From Streptomyces alboflavus (lineage in GTDB: Bacteria > Actinomycetota > Actinomycetes > Streptomycetales > Streptomycetaceae), in assembly GCF_000716675.1 (NCBI RefSeq), contig NZ_JNXT01000079.1, positions 1-31,945 on the forward strand: a DNA stretch of 31,945 nucleotides, given 5' to 3'. The position numbers and the translations under genes are program-made. The notes below the pieces were generated by a model. The model was not told the DNA's origin, did not search any database, and saw only the letters and a program-made list of their open reading frames with translations. How positions within the stretch are numbered: position 1 is the stretch's first letter; every line of letters begins with the position of its first letter. Shown in pieces: positions 15,923 to 22,425 of the stretch.

Positions 15923-16459
15923 GTGCCGCATGTCCTGGTCCTCAACGCGTCGTACGAGCCGCTCGGCGTCGTACCGCTCCGCCGCGCGCTCGTCCTCGTC
16001 CTCGAGAACAAGGCACTCTGCCTCGAGGAGTCCGGCGCCTTCATGCACAGCGCGACCTGCACCATCCCCGCACCCAGCGTGGTCCGGCTCAAGCGCTTCG
16101 TGCGGGTCCCCTATAGGGGGCCCGTTCCACTGACCCGCCGTGCCCTGTTCGCCCGCGACGGCGGCCGGTGCATGTACTGCGGTGGCGTCGCAACCAGCGT
16201 CGACCACGTCATTCCGCGCAGCCGGGGCGGCCAGCACGCCTGGGACAACGTGGTGGCCTCGTGCCGCCGCTGCAACCACGTCAAGGCCGACCGGCACCTG
16301 CTGGAACTCGGCTGGCGCCTGCGGCACAAGCCCGCCCCGCCCACGGGCCTCGCCTGGCGCATCATCGGCACCGGGCATAGGGATCCGCGCTGGCTGCCGT
16401 ACTTGCAGCCGTTCGGCGCGGACGACGCGATGGCCCGGATCGACGGCATTTCCGCCTAG
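15923..16459 (+). CDS. HNH endonuclease family protein
   Basis: The 178-aa protein carries an HNH nuclease fold at ~76-125: a zinc CxxC (C83, C86), DHVIPRSRGG with D94/H95, WDNVV, and a second CxxC (C114, C117) followed by NHVKADR. The N-terminal half (VLVLNASYEPLGVVPLRRALVLVLENKA) is the conserved lead-in of the widespread actinobacterial HNH protein. The GTG at 15923 follows AAGGAGG with a 6-nt gap, an excellent ribosome site; the frame is open further upstream without one. HNH proteins of this type are chromosomal housekeeping-type genes in Streptomyces and need not be mobile; their substrate is not established. No intron, restriction or toxin gene lies beside it. The stop codon sits in the loop of a terminator. 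Confidence 0.9.
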   Translation: MPHVLVLNASYEPLGVVPLRRALVLVLENKALCLEESGAFMHSATCTIPAPSVVRLKRFVRVPYRGPVPLTRRALFARDGGRCMYCGGVATSVDHVIPRSRGGQHAWDNVVASCRRCNHVKADRHLLELGWRLRHKPAPPTGLAWRIIGTGHRDPRWLPYLQPFGADDAMARIDGISA

Positions 16460-16474
16460 GAACCGATCCGGGCC
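16432..16474 (+). terminator. Terminator overlapping the HNH stop codon
   Basis: GGCCCGGATCG (16432-16442) and CGATCCGGGCC (16464-16474) are perfect 11-bp reverse complements around a 21-nt loop containing the TAG stop (16457-16459). TTGTTG follows, a short U-rich tail. Confidence 0.8.
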
Positions 16475-16630
16475 TTGTTGTCCGTGCGCGGTGCCGGAGG
16501 CGGGCTCAGCCCTCCGCCACCGCGTAGCGGCCCGGTGTGACCACCGCCACGTTCCCCGGCCGTATACGGATGCCCCCGACGGCAGTGGGTAGGGCTTCGG
16601 AACCGGCATCCGCGACCAAGGGAGCACCCC

Positions 16631-16867
16631 ATGCCCGCCTCCGCGAACCTCCTCCTCTCCGCCCTGTCCAAACAGGTCTCGCACCCCGACTCCGGCCTCG
16701 AAGGATCCTGCTCCTGCGGCTGCCTGGAGCCGCCCCTGACCAGCGAGCCCCCGCTGGCCGACGCCTCCCCCCTGACCAGCGAGCCGCCCCTGATGGACGC
16801 CGCCCCGCTGACCAGCGAGCCCACCTCCACGGGCACGGCCGCGGGCCTGGACCCCATGGGCGTATAG
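16631..16867 (+). CDS. Unrecognised 78-aa peptide with Cys cluster and PLTSEP repeats, coupled to malQ
   Basis: The ATG at 16631 follows AAGGGAGCACCCC (GGGAG, 7-nt gap). Third codon positions are almost all G or C, so it looks truly coding. The peptide has three parts: a helical leader-like start (MPASANLLLSALSKQVSHP), a Cys cluster (GSCSCGCLE, ~25-33), and a repeat region in which LTSEP occurs three times (around ~36, ~48 and ~60), with ADAS or MDAA between, then a Gly/Ala/Thr tail. The DNA unit CTGACCAGCGAGCC recurs three times. Its TAG is immediately followed by the malQ ATG (TAGATG), and malQ has no ribosome site of its own, so translation is probably coupled. I do not recognise the family. 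It could be a small regulatory or metal-binding protein or a modified-peptide precursor; no maturase is nearby. Confidence 0.7.
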   Translation: MPASANLLLSALSKQVSHPDSGLEGSCSCGCLEPPLTSEPPLADASPLTSEPPLMDAAPLTSEPTSTGTAAGLDPMGV

Positions 16868-19096
16868 ATGACCCTTGCCCGGCTGGCCGCCCTGCACGGT
16901 GTGGCCACCTCCTACGCGCCGTCCCCGGACCGCACGGTCCAGACCCCGGAAGCCGCGGTCGTCGCGGCCCTCGCCGCGCTCGACGTCGACGCGAGCACAC
17001 CGGAGGCGGTACGGGACGCGGTGGCGGCACGCGAACAGGAGTTACGGGAGAGGCTGTTACCGCCCACAGTCGTGCTGTGGACGGACGAACGGCCCCCAGC
17101 CGAGGGCGCGCCCCCCGGACGTGAGGGCGACGACGCACACCTCACGCCACGGGAGCCCCCGCAGACGGCACAGGCGCCGCAGCCCTTACAGCCGCAGCAG
17201 GCCCCACAGCAGCAACAGCCCCCACCATCCCCCCGCCTCCCAGAAGCCCTCTCCTCCCTCCCCCCAGGCACCCGCCTCACCGTGGAGACGGAGCAGGACG
17301 GCCGTCTCATCGAGCTCGCCGGGGCGCCCACCGCCCCCGCAACTCCCCACGTCCCCCTGGGCGTTCACCGCCTCACCGCCACCACCCCCGACGGCCTCAC
17401 CGCCCAGGCCCACCTCATCGTCGCCCCGCGCCGGGCCCCCGCGCCGCCGCCCCGTGCGTACGGGTTTCTCGTGCAGCTGTACTCGCTGCTCAGCCGGCAC
17501 TCCTGGGGCATGGGGGACCTGGGCGACCTCGCGGACCTTGCGGCGTGGGCGGGGCGGGTGTTGGGGGCGGGGTTCGTGCAGGTGAATCCGTTGCACGCGG
17601 CGGTGCCGAGGGCGCCTGGCGGGGCCGGGGACCCCTCGCCGTACCGCCCGTCGTCGCGCGGCTTCCCGGACCCCGTGCACCTGCGGGTCGAGAACGTCCC
17701 GGAGTTCGCCCGGCTGCGGGGCGAGGCGCGCGAGCGGGCGGGCGTCTTCGGGGAGCAGGGGGAGGCGCTGCGCAGGGCGGTCGTGAGCGAGGGCGGGCTG
17801 ATCGACCGGGACGCCGTGTGGGAACTCAAGGGCGCCGCACTGGAGTTGATCCGGGGCGTGCCGCTCGGACCCGGCCGCTGCGCCGCGTACAGCGACTTCC
17901 TCGCCGAGCACGGCGAGGACCTGGAGGACCACGCGACCTGGTGCGCGCTCGCCGAGCGGCACGGGCCGAACTGGCGCACCTGGCCCAAGCCCCTGCGGGA
18001 CCCGGCGTCGCCCGAAACCGCCCGCGCCCGCACCGAGTTGATGGACCGCGTCGACTTCCACGAGCGCCTCGCCTGGCTCACCGACGAGCAACTGGCCGCC
18101 GCGCAGCGGTCCGCGCGGGATGCCGGGATGGCCGTCGGCCTCATCCACGACCTGGCCGTGGGCGTGCACCCGGACGGCGCCGACGCCTGGGCGCGGCAGC
18201 GGTACTTCGCCGCGGGCATGTCGGTGGGCGCGCCCCCGGACGCCTTCAACGCGCGCGGCCAGGACTGGGGCCTGCCGCCGTGGCGCCCGGACCGGCTCGC
18301 CGAGTCCGGCTACGCCCCGTTCCGCGCCCTGCTGCGCGCGACGCTGCGGCACGCGGGCGCCGTCCGCGTCGACCACGTCATGGGCCTCTTCCGGCTCTGG
18401 TGGGTGCCGGACGGACGCACCCCCGCAGAGGGGACGTACGTCGGCTACGACGCCGAGGCCATGCTCGCCGTCCTCGTCCTGGAGGCGCACCGCGCGGGCG
18501 CGATCGTCATCGGCGAGGACCTCGGCACCGTGGCGCCGGGCGTGCGCGAGACGCTGCGCGCGCACGGGGTGCTCGGCACCTCCGTGCTGTGGTTCGAGCG
18601 GGACTGGGAAGGTACCGGCCAGCCGCTCCCGCCCGCCGACTGGCGCGCCGACTGCCTGGCCACCGCCACCACCCACGACCTGCCGTCCACGGCCGCCCGC
18701 GTCACCGGCGCGCACGTGCGCCTGCGGCACGACCTGGGTCTGCTCACCCGCCCGCTGGCCGCCGAACGCGCCGAGGCCACCGCCGACGTCCGCGACTGGC
18801 TCGGCCTGCTGTCCCGGCTCGGCCTGCTGCCGGGCGGCGCCGGGAACGAGGAGGACGAGGTCCGCGCCGTGCACCGGTTCCTGCTCGCGACACCCGCCCG
18901 CCTGGTCGGCGTCTGGCTGCCCGACACCGTCGGCGACCGCCGCCCGCAGAACCTGCCGGGCACCTGGGACCAGTACCCCAACTGGCGCCTGCCGATCGCC
19001 GACGCCGCGGGCCGCCCCGTCACCCTGGAGGACCTGGCCGCCACACCGCGCCTGCACGCCCTCATGGAGGTGTTCCGCGTGTTCCGGACGCCGTGA
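16868..19096 (+). CDS. malQ: 4-alpha-glucanotransferase (amylomaltase, GH77)
   Basis: The 742-aa cytosolic enzyme transfers alpha-1,4-glucan chains between maltodextrins and releases glucose. The GH77 catalytic set is present: nucleophile D502 in VRVDHVMGLF, acid/base E550 in VIGEDLGTV, and D604 in TATTHDLPST. The N-terminal ~40 residues (ARLAALHGVATSY) match the extended N-terminal domain usual in actinobacterial MalQ, and the length fits. A Pro/Gln-rich linker at ~96-125 separates this domain from the barrel. Three codons are TTA (residues 59, 64, 107; positions 17042, 17057 and 17186), all before the barrel; TTA is rare in Streptomyces and needs the bldA tRNA. There is no ribosome site at the ATG; it abuts the 78-aa peptide's stop. 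It probably serves glycogen/maltodextrin turnover. Confidence 0.93.
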   Translation: MTLARLAALHGVATSYAPSPDRTVQTPEAAVVAALAALDVDASTPEAVRDAVAAREQELRERLLPPTVVLWTDERPPAEGAPPGREGDDAHLTPREPPQTAQAPQPLQPQQAPQQQQPPPSPRLPEALSSLPPGTRLTVETEQDGRLIELAGAPTAPATPHVPLGVHRLTATTPDGLTAQAHLIVAPRRAPAPPPRAYGFLVQLYSLLSRHSWGMGDLGDLADLAAWAGRVLGAGFVQVNPLHAAVPRAPGGAGDPSPYRPSSRGFPDPVHLRVENVPEFARLRGEARERAGVFGEQGEALRRAVVSEGGLIDRDAVWELKGAALELIRGVPLGPGRCAAYSDFLAEHGEDLEDHATWCALAERHGPNWRTWPKPLRDPASPETARARTELMDRVDFHERLAWLTDEQLAAAQRSARDAGMAVGLIHDLAVGVHPDGADAWARQRYFAAGMSVGAPPDAFNARGQDWGLPPWRPDRLAESGYAPFRALLRATLRHAGAVRVDHVMGLFRLWWVPDGRTPAEGTYVGYDAEAMLAVLVLEAHRAGAIVIGEDLGTVAPGVRETLRAHGVLGTSVLWFERDWEGTGQPLPPADWRADCLATATTHDLPSTAARVTGAHVRLRHDLGLLTRPLAAERAEATADVRDWLGLLSRLGLLPGGAGNEEDEVRAVHRFLLATPARLVGVWLPDTVGDRRPQNLPGTWDQYPNWRLPIADAAGRPVTLEDLAATPRLHALMEVFRVFRTP

Positions 19097-19167
19097 CCGC
19101 GCCCGCCGCGCACCCGGGTGCGGCGCCCGTACGGCACCCCGGGCGCGCGGGCCGCGCGGCGGTTCGC

Positions 19168-19173
19168 TACGTT
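19168..19173 (+). promoter_or_regulatory. -10 element placed for a leaderless transcript
   Basis: TACGTT ends 7 nt before the GTG at 19181, the spacing expected when transcription starts at the start codon. No Shine-Dalgarno sequence precedes the GTG, which supports leaderless translation. No good -35 hexamer is visible. Confidence 0.5.
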
Positions 19174-19180
19174 GGGCACC

Positions 19181-19420
19181 GTGGACAAGAAGAACGCCCT
19201 GCGCGCCGGTGCTCTGACGGCCGGTACGACGCTGATGATGCTGCTCATGTCGTCCCCCGCGCTCGCGCTCAACCGCGACGACGGCGACGACCCGGGCCCG
19301 GGCCTGAGCGTGATGGAGACGCTCGGCCTGTATGTCGCCGCGCCGATCGTGCTGTTCCTGGTGATCGCCGGTCTGGTGATGGTCGGCGACAAGTCCCGCA
19401 AGCAGCAGAAGCAGAGCTGA
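19181..19420 (+). CDS. Small secreted or membrane protein of unknown function (79 aa)
   Basis: The GTG at 19181 opens VDKKNALRAGALTAGTTLMM. A signal-like hydrophobic stretch (~8-25) ends in SPALA before LNRDD, a plausible signal peptidase site. A short acidic segment follows, then a membrane helix (~42-62) and a basic tail SRKQQKQS. If the signal is cleaved, the mature form is a ~53-residue single-span peptide. No enzymatic motif is present and I recognise no named family, though small proteins of this form are common in streptomycetes. The frame is open back to 19118, but the arginine-rich extension would spoil the signal sequence. It lies 84 bp after malQ and is followed by a large hairpin, so it is probably monocistronic. 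Confidence 0.75.
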   Translation: MDKKNALRAGALTAGTTLMMLLMSSPALALNRDDGDDPGPGLSVMETLGLYVAAPIVLFLVIAGLVMVGDKSRKQQKQS

Positions 19421-19476
19421 CGACGCGGGTCCGCCGACCAGCCGTCTCCACGGCTGTCCGGTTCTGCCTTTCTCCG

Positions 19477-19548
19477 CCGAGGGCGCCCCTCGGCCACGTA
19501 CACGGACGACTTCCGACGTCTTCGTACGAGGCCGAAGGGCGCCCTCGG
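19477..19548. terminator. Long imperfect hairpin, probably a bidirectional terminator
   Basis: A 19-nt arm (19477-19495, starting CCGAGGGCGCC) pairs with 19530-19548 (ending GCGCCCTCGG) with one mismatch; inside it CGTAC and GTACG pair further. It lies between the converging 79-aa gene (+) and the marR-like gene (-), so it can end both transcripts. Its right arm overlaps the first of three 18-bp tandem repeats. Confidence 0.75.
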
Positions 19549-19596
19549 TGTTTCACGAACCCTCGGTGTTTCACGAACCTCCGGTGTTTCACGAAC
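19543..19596. repeat. Three 18-bp tandem repeats
   Basis: Units CCTCGGTGTTTCACGAAC (19543-19560 and 19561-19578, identical) and CTCCGGTGTTTCACGAAC (19579-19596, two changes) lie head to tail, with a partial CCCCGG after. They sit 18 bp beyond the marR-like stop, at the base of the large hairpin. Each unit contains TGTTTCACG, the left part of the streptomycete parS sequence, but not its right half. Confidence 0.9.
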
Positions 19597-19614
19597 CCCC
19601 GGCGCCGCCCGCCG

Positions 19615-20187
19615 TCATGAGCCGTCGCCGGGCCCCGAGCCCGCGAGCAGCTTGCGCAGCAGCGCCGAGAGCTGCGCCGTCTCCTCCTCGTCGAGCCCGG
19701 CGGCCGTGAGCGCCGCGCGCTGCACCTCGACGCCCGCCACGACGGCCCGGTCGACCAGCTCCCTGCCCTCCTCGGTCAGCGTCACCTGAAGGCCGCGCCG
19801 GTCGTGCGGGTCGGGGGAACGGCGCAGCAGCCCGGCCCGCTCCAGCTTGTCCAGGCGCCCCGTCATGCCGCCCGTCGTCAGCATCAGCGTCGAGGAGAGC
19901 TGGCGCGGCGAGAGCGTGTACGGCTCGCCGTGCCGGCGCAGCGTCGCGAGCACGTCGAACTCCCCGCGCGTGGTGCCGAGGCGGCGGTACGCCTTCTCGA
20001 TGCGGTCGCCCATGGCCTGCGTGGTGCGGTAGACGCGGCCGAAGACTTCCATGGGCGTGGTCTCCAGGTCCGGCCGGACGACGGCCCACTGCTCGATGAT
20101 CGCGTCGACGCCGTCGGGCGCGGCGGCGACCGCCGCTTCTCCGGAGTGCGTCGCGCTCTGGGAGGACATCACGTTGCTCGCGTTCAT
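19615..20187 (-). CDS. MarR family transcriptional regulator
   Basis: From the ATG at 20187 the protein has 190 aa. The MarR winged helix-turn-helix spans ~55-150: LGTTRGEFDVLATLRRHG, the recognition region LSPRQLSSTLMLTTGGMTGRLDKLERAGLL, and the wing RSPDPHDRRGLQVTLTEEG, whose DxRxxxVxLT-type motif is diagnostic. Helices at both ends form the dimer interface. A GTG at 20202 is an alternative start; neither has a clear ribosome site. It is divergent from the EamA transporter at 20350, and the gap holds a 26-bp palindrome over the transporter promoter. The likely role is ligand-relieved repression of that exporter. Confidence 0.9.
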   Translation of the reverse strand: MNASNVMSSQSATHSGEAAVAAAPDGVDAIIEQWAVVRPDLETTPMEVFGRVYRTTQAMGDRIEKAYRRLGTTRGEFDVLATLRRHGEPYTLSPRQLSSTLMLTTGGMTGRLDKLERAGLLRRSPDPHDRRGLQVTLTEEGRELVDRAVVAGVEVQRAALTAAGLDEEETAQLSALLRKLLAGSGPGDGS

Positions 20188-20222
20188 GGGGGAAGTATCC
20201 ACGAGATACGGAAGCTTGCAAG

Positions 20223-20261
20223 CAAGTGGGTCGGTACTGAGTTGCTTTCCTCCAAGTGGGT
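20223..20261. repeat. Direct repeat CAAGTGGGT, 30 bp apart
   Basis: CAAGTGGGT occurs at 20223-20231 and 20253-20261, spaced 30 bp (about three helical turns). The 10-bp palindrome GCTTGCAAGC (20214-20223) abuts the first copy. They lie on the marR-like side of the divergent promoter region and may be extra regulator contacts. Confidence 0.5.
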
Positions 20262-20288
20262 TGACGATAAGTAGCTTACGGCTAAGCT
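20261..20288 (+). promoter_or_regulatory. Promoter of the first EamA transporter gene
   Basis: TTGACG (20261-20266), a 16-nt spacer, then TAAGCT (20283-20288), matching TTGACN and TANNNT. The -10 box lies wholly inside the right arm of the 26-bp palindrome. Confidence 0.75.
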
Positions 20289-20293
20289 ACTTA
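20268..20293. promoter_or_regulatory. 26-bp perfect palindrome, probable MarR operator
   Basis: Arms TAAGTAGCTTA (20268-20278) and TAAGCTACTTA (20283-20293) are exact reverse complements with a 4-bp centre. It covers the spacer and -10 of the transporter promoter and lies between the divergent marR-like and eamA-like genes. AT-rich arms in this GC-rich DNA support a selected binding site. Confidence 0.85.
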
Positions 20294-20349
20294 CGACTCA
20301 GCTTCCTCCGTGAGCCCCGCGAGCCCCTCAGTCCTGGGAGACGACCGTC

Positions 20350-21282
20350 ATGAAGCGCGCCACCGCCATCCTCCTCACCGCCTACGCCCCCCTCACCTGG
20401 GGCTCCACCTACGCCGTCACCACCGAGTTCCTGCCCGCGGACCGCCCCCTGTTCACGGCCCTGATGCGCGCCGTGCCCGCCGGGCTGCTGCTGCTCCTGC
20501 TCGCCAGACGCCTGCCGCGAGGGGAGTGGTGGTGGAAGTCGGCGGTCCTCGGCGCGCTCAACATCGGTGCCTTCTTCCCGCTGCTCTTCCTCTCCGCCTA
20601 CCGCCTGCCCGGCGGCATGGCCGCGGTCGTCGGCTCCGTCGGCCCGCTGTTCGTCGCCGGACTCGCCGCCCTGCTCCTCGCCGACCGGCCGACCCCGCGC
20701 ACGCTGCTCACCGCGGCCGCGGCGGCCCTCGGCGTCAGCCTGGTCGTCCTGAAGGCCACCGGGGCGCTGGACGCGGTCGGCCTGCTCGCGGCGGTGGGGT
20801 CGACGGCCTCGATGTCGACGGGCACGGTGCTCACCAAGCGCTGGGGCCGCCCGGACGGCGTCGGACCGCTCGCGCTCACGGCCTGGCAGCTGACGGTCGG
20901 CGGCCTGCTGATCGCCCCCGTCGCGTTCCTGGTCGAGGGCGCGCCGCCCGCGCTCGACGGGCAGAACATCGCGGGCTACCTCTACCTGTCGCTCGCCGGT
21001 ACGGCCGTCGCGTACTGGCTGTGGTTCCGCGGCATCGGCCGCCTCAGCGCCACCCAGGCCAGCCTCCTCGGCCCGCTGTCGCCGCTGACGGCCGCGGTCA
21101 TCGGGTGGGCGGCGCTCGGCCAGTCGCTGACGGCGGTGCAGGTGGCGGGGATGGCGCTCGCGTTCGGGGCGACGGTGTTCGGCCAGCTGCGCCCGCAGCG
21201 GAAGCCGCAGGCCCTCACTGAGCCGCAGCCGAAGTCGCAGGTCCTCGCCGAGCCGCAGCCGAAGCCGAAGGTCCTGATCTGA
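20350..21282 (+). CDS. EamA/DMT family transporter
   Basis: The 310-aa inner-membrane protein has ten predicted helices in two repeated EamA halves (~8-130 and ~140-280). Typical motifs are TWGSTYAVT in helix 1 and SLAGTAVAYWLWFRGI before the last helices. DMT proteins mostly export small metabolites, amino acids or drugs; the substrate is unknown. The divergent MarR regulator and its operator suggest induction by the exported compound. The ATG at 20350 has GGGAG about 10 nt upstream. The C-terminus is odd: a cytoplasmic tail carries a duplicated EPQPK unit encoded by a 30-bp tandem repeat. Confidence 0.9.
   Translation: MKRATAILLTAYAPLTWGSTYAVTTEFLPADRPLFTALMRAVPAGLLLLLLARRLPRGEWWWKSAVLGALNIGAFFPLLFLSAYRLPGGMAAVVGSVGPLFVAGLAALLLADRPTPRTLLTAAAAALGVSLVVLKATGALDAVGLLAAVGSTASMSTGTVLTKRWGRPDGVGPLALTAWQLTVGGLLIAPVAFLVEGAPPALDGQNIAGYLYLSLAGTAVAYWLWFRGIGRLSATQASLLGPLSPLTAAVIGWAALGQSLTAVQVAGMALAFGATVFGQLRPQRKPQALTEPQPKSQVLAEPQPKPKVLI
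21202..21281 (+). repeat. 30-bp tandem repeat at the 3' end of the transporter gene
   Basis: Two 30-bp units (21202-21231 and 21232-21261) match at most positions, and a third partial unit runs to the stop. Each encodes a ten-residue block containing EPQPK. Being in frame, it only lengthens the cytoplasmic tail. Confidence 0.75.
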
Positions 21283-21284
21283 GA

Positions 21285-21312
21285 ATCGTTCAGCTCAGCT
21301 TCAAAGAACGAT
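21285..21312. promoter_or_regulatory. 7-bp inverted repeat after the first EamA gene
   Basis: ATCGTTC (21285-21291) and GAACGAT (21306-21312) are reverse complements with 14 bp between, 112-139 bp before the second EamA gene. It could be a regulator site for that gene or part of the mRNA 3' end. Confidence 0.35.
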
Positions 21313-21356
21313 CGGAAAGATTCGATGGACCTGAGCAGTTTCGGGCTGCGACGGTA

Positions 21357-21389
21357 GCTCAGCGGGCCCCGTAGCGGGGCCCGCTGAGC
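21357..21389 (+). terminator. 15-bp perfect GC-rich hairpin between the two EamA genes
   Basis: GCTCAGCGGGCCCCG (21357-21371) and CGGGGCCCGCTGAGC (21375-21389) pair perfectly around a TAG loop. There is no U-tract, which is usual for Streptomyces. It should end the first transporter transcript and lies 34 bp before the next GTG. Confidence 0.8.
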
Positions 21390-21423
21390 GCCCCGTACCG
21401 GGGAGAGAGGCAAGGAGATACCA

Positions 21424-22398
21424 GTGGCGAGCGTCCTGGACCTGGACCGGAGTGGCAACGGCGGCGACACGAGCGTGCGGGGCGCGGGAGGCGGGCGTAC
21501 CTCCGGGGGAGGCGGACGTGCCGCCGCCGGAGGGCTCGGCGTCGGACTCGCCCTCGCCGCGCTCGCCACCGTCGTCTGGTCGGGCAGTTTCGTCACCTCC
21601 CGCGCCCTCGCCGACAGCGTCCCGCCGATCCAGCACGCGTTCTGGCGCTGGATCGTCGCCATCGCGGCCGTCGCCCCGTTCGCGGTCCGGCAGACCTGGC
21701 GCCAACGGGCCCTGCTGCGCGAGCACTTCCGCTTCCTCCTCGCCGCCTCCTTCCTCGGGGTCACCGTCTACAACACCCTGGTGAACCAGGCCGGAGTCAC
21801 CACCACCGCGGGCAACATGGGCATGATCATGGCCGCGTCGCCCGTCCTGATGGCGGTGTACGAACGCCTCGGCGGGGCCCGGCTCGGCGCGCGGCGCGTC
21901 ACGGGCATGCTCGTCGCCTGCGCCGGCGTCCTGCTCCTGGTCAGCGGCGGCTCCCTCGCCATGGACCTGGCGGTGGGGGACCTGTGGGTGATCGGCGGCG
22001 CCGTCGCCTTCGGCTCGTACAGCGCGCTCCTGCGCCGCAGGCCCGCCGAGATCTCCGGACTGCCCTTCCTCTTCAGCACCTTCGTCCTCGGCGCGCTGAT
22101 GCTGCTGCCCGTGTTCCTCGTCAGCCTCGCCGTGCAGGGCGGCTTCGAACCGACGGCGGCGACCGTGTCCCCGCTCCTGTACGTCGGCGTCGTCTCCTCC
22201 GCGGTCGCCTTCTTCGCCTGGAACAAGGCCATCTCCGTCATCGGCGCGGCCCGCGCGGGCGTCGTCTACTACCTCCAGCCGGTGTGCGTGGCCCTGCTGT
22301 CCTTCGCCCTCCTCGGTGAGGGCATGGGGTGGCTCCAGGTGCTGTGCATGGGGCTGATCCTCGGCGGCGTGGTGCTCGGGTCGGCGGGCGGGAAGTAG
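21424..22398 (+). CDS. Second EamA/DMT family transporter
   Basis: The 324-aa protein starts at GTG 21424 with AAGGAG 6 nt upstream. A 35-residue Gly/Ser/Arg-rich cytoplasmic head (GNGGDTSVRGAGGGRTSGGGG) precedes ten helices in two EamA halves. Motifs include TVVWSGSFVTSRALAD in helix 1, FLGVTVYNTLVNQAG, and SSAVAFFAWNKAISVIGAARAGVVYYLQP near the end. Sequence and head differ from the first EamA gene, so this is probably not a recent tandem duplicate. A LysR regulator follows 27 nt after the stop. Substrate unknown; efflux of an amino acid or small metabolite is the common role. Confidence 0.9.
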   Translation: MASVLDLDRSGNGGDTSVRGAGGGRTSGGGGRAAAGGLGVGLALAALATVVWSGSFVTSRALADSVPPIQHAFWRWIVAIAAVAPFAVRQTWRQRALLREHFRFLLAASFLGVTVYNTLVNQAGVTTTAGNMGMIMAASPVLMAVYERLGGARLGARRVTGMLVACAGVLLLVSGGSLAMDLAVGDLWVIGGAVAFGSYSALLRRRPAEISGLPFLFSTFVLGALMLLPVFLVSLAVQGGFEPTAATVSPLLYVGVVSSAVAFFAWNKAISVIGAARAGVVYYLQPVCVALLSFALLGEGMGWLQVLCMGLILGGVVLGSAGGK

Positions 22399-22413
22399 CG
22401 GCCGGTGCGCGGG

Positions 22414-22419
22414 TACGTT
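22414..22419 (+). promoter_or_regulatory. -10 element placed for a leaderless lysR transcript
   Basis: TACGTT ends 6 nt before the ATG at 22426 and no ribosome site is visible, the same layout as at 19168. The LysR gene may therefore be transcribed from its own start codon as well as by read-through from the transporter. Confidence 0.5.
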
Positions 22420-22425
22420 GACGCC

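Noticed and set aside
15923..16459. HNH gene as a homing endonuclease or mobile-element marker
   Set aside because: No intron, intein, recombinase or direct repeats flank it, and this protein type is a normal chromosomal gene in streptomycetes.
16560..16569. 10-bp palindrome CCGTATACGG upstream of the 78-aa peptide
   Set aside because: Too short to claim as an operator, with no -35/-10 pair beside it; kept only as a note for anyone mapping that promoter.
16506..17138. Minus-strand open frame ending in a protein-like stretch (IRIRPGNVAVVTPGRYAVAEG region)
   Set aside because: Most of it is antisense to the 78-aa peptide and malQ, its third-position bias is weaker, and no start codon with a ribosome site lies near the plausible part.
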